DNA from: Bacillota bacterium
GTDB lineage: Bacteria > Bacillota > Clostridia > Christensenellales > Aristaeellaceae
Assembly (NCBI GenBank): GCA_023435435.1
Contig: JAEYRW010000188.1
Coordinates: 1-13,464 of the forward strand
Reading direction: 5' to 3'
Length of the DNA: 13,464 nt
Made by a program: the position numbers and the translations under genes. How positions within the stretch are numbered: the stretch's first letter is position 1; each line of letters starts with the position of its first letter. Below the pieces are notes generated by a model. That model was given only the letters and a program-made list of their open reading frames with translations, was not told where the DNA came from and searched no databases. Shown here in pieces: positions 12,829-13,464 of this stretch.

Positions 12829-13431
12829 ATGAACCAAACAATCGGAAAATGCGCCGCGTGGGTTAACGCGGCGGCGGTGGCGGGCTTCGCGGCCTCCATG
12901 CTCATTGATTCCTATTCCATGAGCTGCCTTTCGAGCATCGTCATCGCGCTGAGCTTCGCCGCGCTGGCGTCGGCGTTCTCGGCCCAGGCCCCGGCGGACA
13001 GACAGGCCGCGGGCCGCGCGGCCGCCGCATTCGCGGCCATGTACGCGGTGCTCAATGCCTCGGTGTATTTCATTCAGCTCGCCGCGGTGGAAGGCGCAAA
13101 CCTGCCTGACGAAATCGCGAATCTCGTCGACTACCGCAGATTCGGCATGATGTTCGCGCTGGACATGATGGGCTACGGCCTCATGGCCGTTTCGACCTTT
13201 TTCGCGGCCCTCTCGTTCCGCGCCGGGGACCGCCCCGACAAATGGCTCAAGGGCCTGCTGTTTATCCACGGCGGTTTCGCCATTCCCTGCCTGGTCATGC
13301 CCCTGCTCGGCATATTCCGCGCGGACATGCCCGGCGGCGACCTCATGGGCACGCTGATCCTGGAATTCTGGTGTGCCCTGTTCCTCCCCATCGCCCTTCT
13401 TTCGGTCCGCCACTTCAAAAAACCCACATAA
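12829..13431 (+). CDS. Polytopic inner-membrane protein of unknown function
   Basis: 200 residues from the ATG at 12829. GGGGGTG ends about 5 nt upstream and AAAGG directly abuts the ATG. The frame is open far upstream, but that part runs antisense through the LOR/SDH gene and is not credible. About six hydrophobic segments are seen: roughly 8-27, 31-51, 63-85, 107-129, 140-163 and 172-194. Loops carry charged residues (ADRQAAGR 56-63, DYRRFG 101-106, RAGDRPDKW 131-139) and the C-terminus is basic (RHFKKPT). No transporter or enzyme motif is recognised; length and layout suit small clostridial membrane proteins without assigned function. It stands alone on its strand within the window, and no terminator is visible before the window ends. 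Confidence 0.8.
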   Translation: MNQTIGKCAAWVNAAAVAGFAASMLIDSYSMSCLSSIVIALSFAALASAFSAQAPADRQAAGRAAAAFAAMYAVLNASVYFIQLAAVEGANLPDEIANLVDYRRFGMMFALDMMGYGLMAVSTFFAALSFRAGDRPDKWLKGLLFIHGGFAIPCLVMPLLGIFRADMPGGDLMGTLILEFWCALFLPIALLSVRHFKKPT

Positions 13432-13464
13432 AGCAAATGCGGCGGCGCGGGGCTTGGGCCCTGG

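Noticed and set aside
1..13464. CRISPR arrays, insertion sequences, phage genes, toxin-antitoxin or other defence modules
   Set aside because: No regularly spaced repeats, transposase or integrase motifs, attachment sites or defence domains were recognised on either strand.

Overview
The window looks like chromosomal DNA from a high-GC member of the Clostridia, probably anaerobic. The taxon is inferred from gene content, not proven: a DUF4317 protein, an OmpR-type two-component pair beside a secreted DUF2202 protein, a clostridial-style ferritin-like protein, and AGGAGG-type ribosome binding sites. No rRNA, tRNA, CRISPR array, insertion sequence or phage gene was seen. No known defence or mobile system is visible.

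Layout from left to right. Positions 1-113 hold the last 36 codons of a SpoU/TrmH-type RNA methyltransferase, followed by a terminator. Positions 163-482 show no convincing gene, but end at a strong terminator whose U-tract points in the + direction. A secreted ferritin-like DUF2202 protein (- strand, 526-1218) is divergent from a two-component system (+ strand): an OmpR/PhoB-type response regulator (1416-2105) overlapping a membrane histidine kinase (2095-3528). Facing it is a minus-strand block, read right to left: a radical SAM protein of unknown product (7785-8849), then class I ribonucleotide reductase nrdA (5144-7663) and nrdB (4087-5130), then a small ferritin-like gene (3607-3990) whose start is problematic. 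From a divergent promoter region, DUF4317 (9053-10165) and an APH-fold kinase (10162-11130) form a coupled + strand pair. It ends at a perfect 15-bp hairpin that also serves the convergent minus-strand pair: a LOR/SDH (TIGR00300-type) protein (11590-12681) and a 75-residue cysteine-rich ferredoxin-like protein (11311-11538). The last gene, divergent from that pair, is a polytopic membrane protein of unknown function (12829-13431).

How the genes may work together. nrdA and nrdB make an oxygen-dependent ribonucleotide reductase with all key residues visible. Three proteins share the ferritin-like fold (DUF2202, NrdB, the small gene after nrdB), and one small cysteine-rich protein may bind Fe-S. 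This gives a loose iron/oxygen theme, which is inference only. The two-component system may control the divergent DUF2202 gene.

The observations most worth a second look are three. First, the ferritin-like gene lies in the same frame as nrdB with only nrdB's stop codon between them, and family-like sequence lies upstream of its only ATG. Second, three genes share a TTGCGC-17 nt-TATNAT promoter layout. Third, the radical SAM gene has locally lower GC and no recognisable maturation partner.
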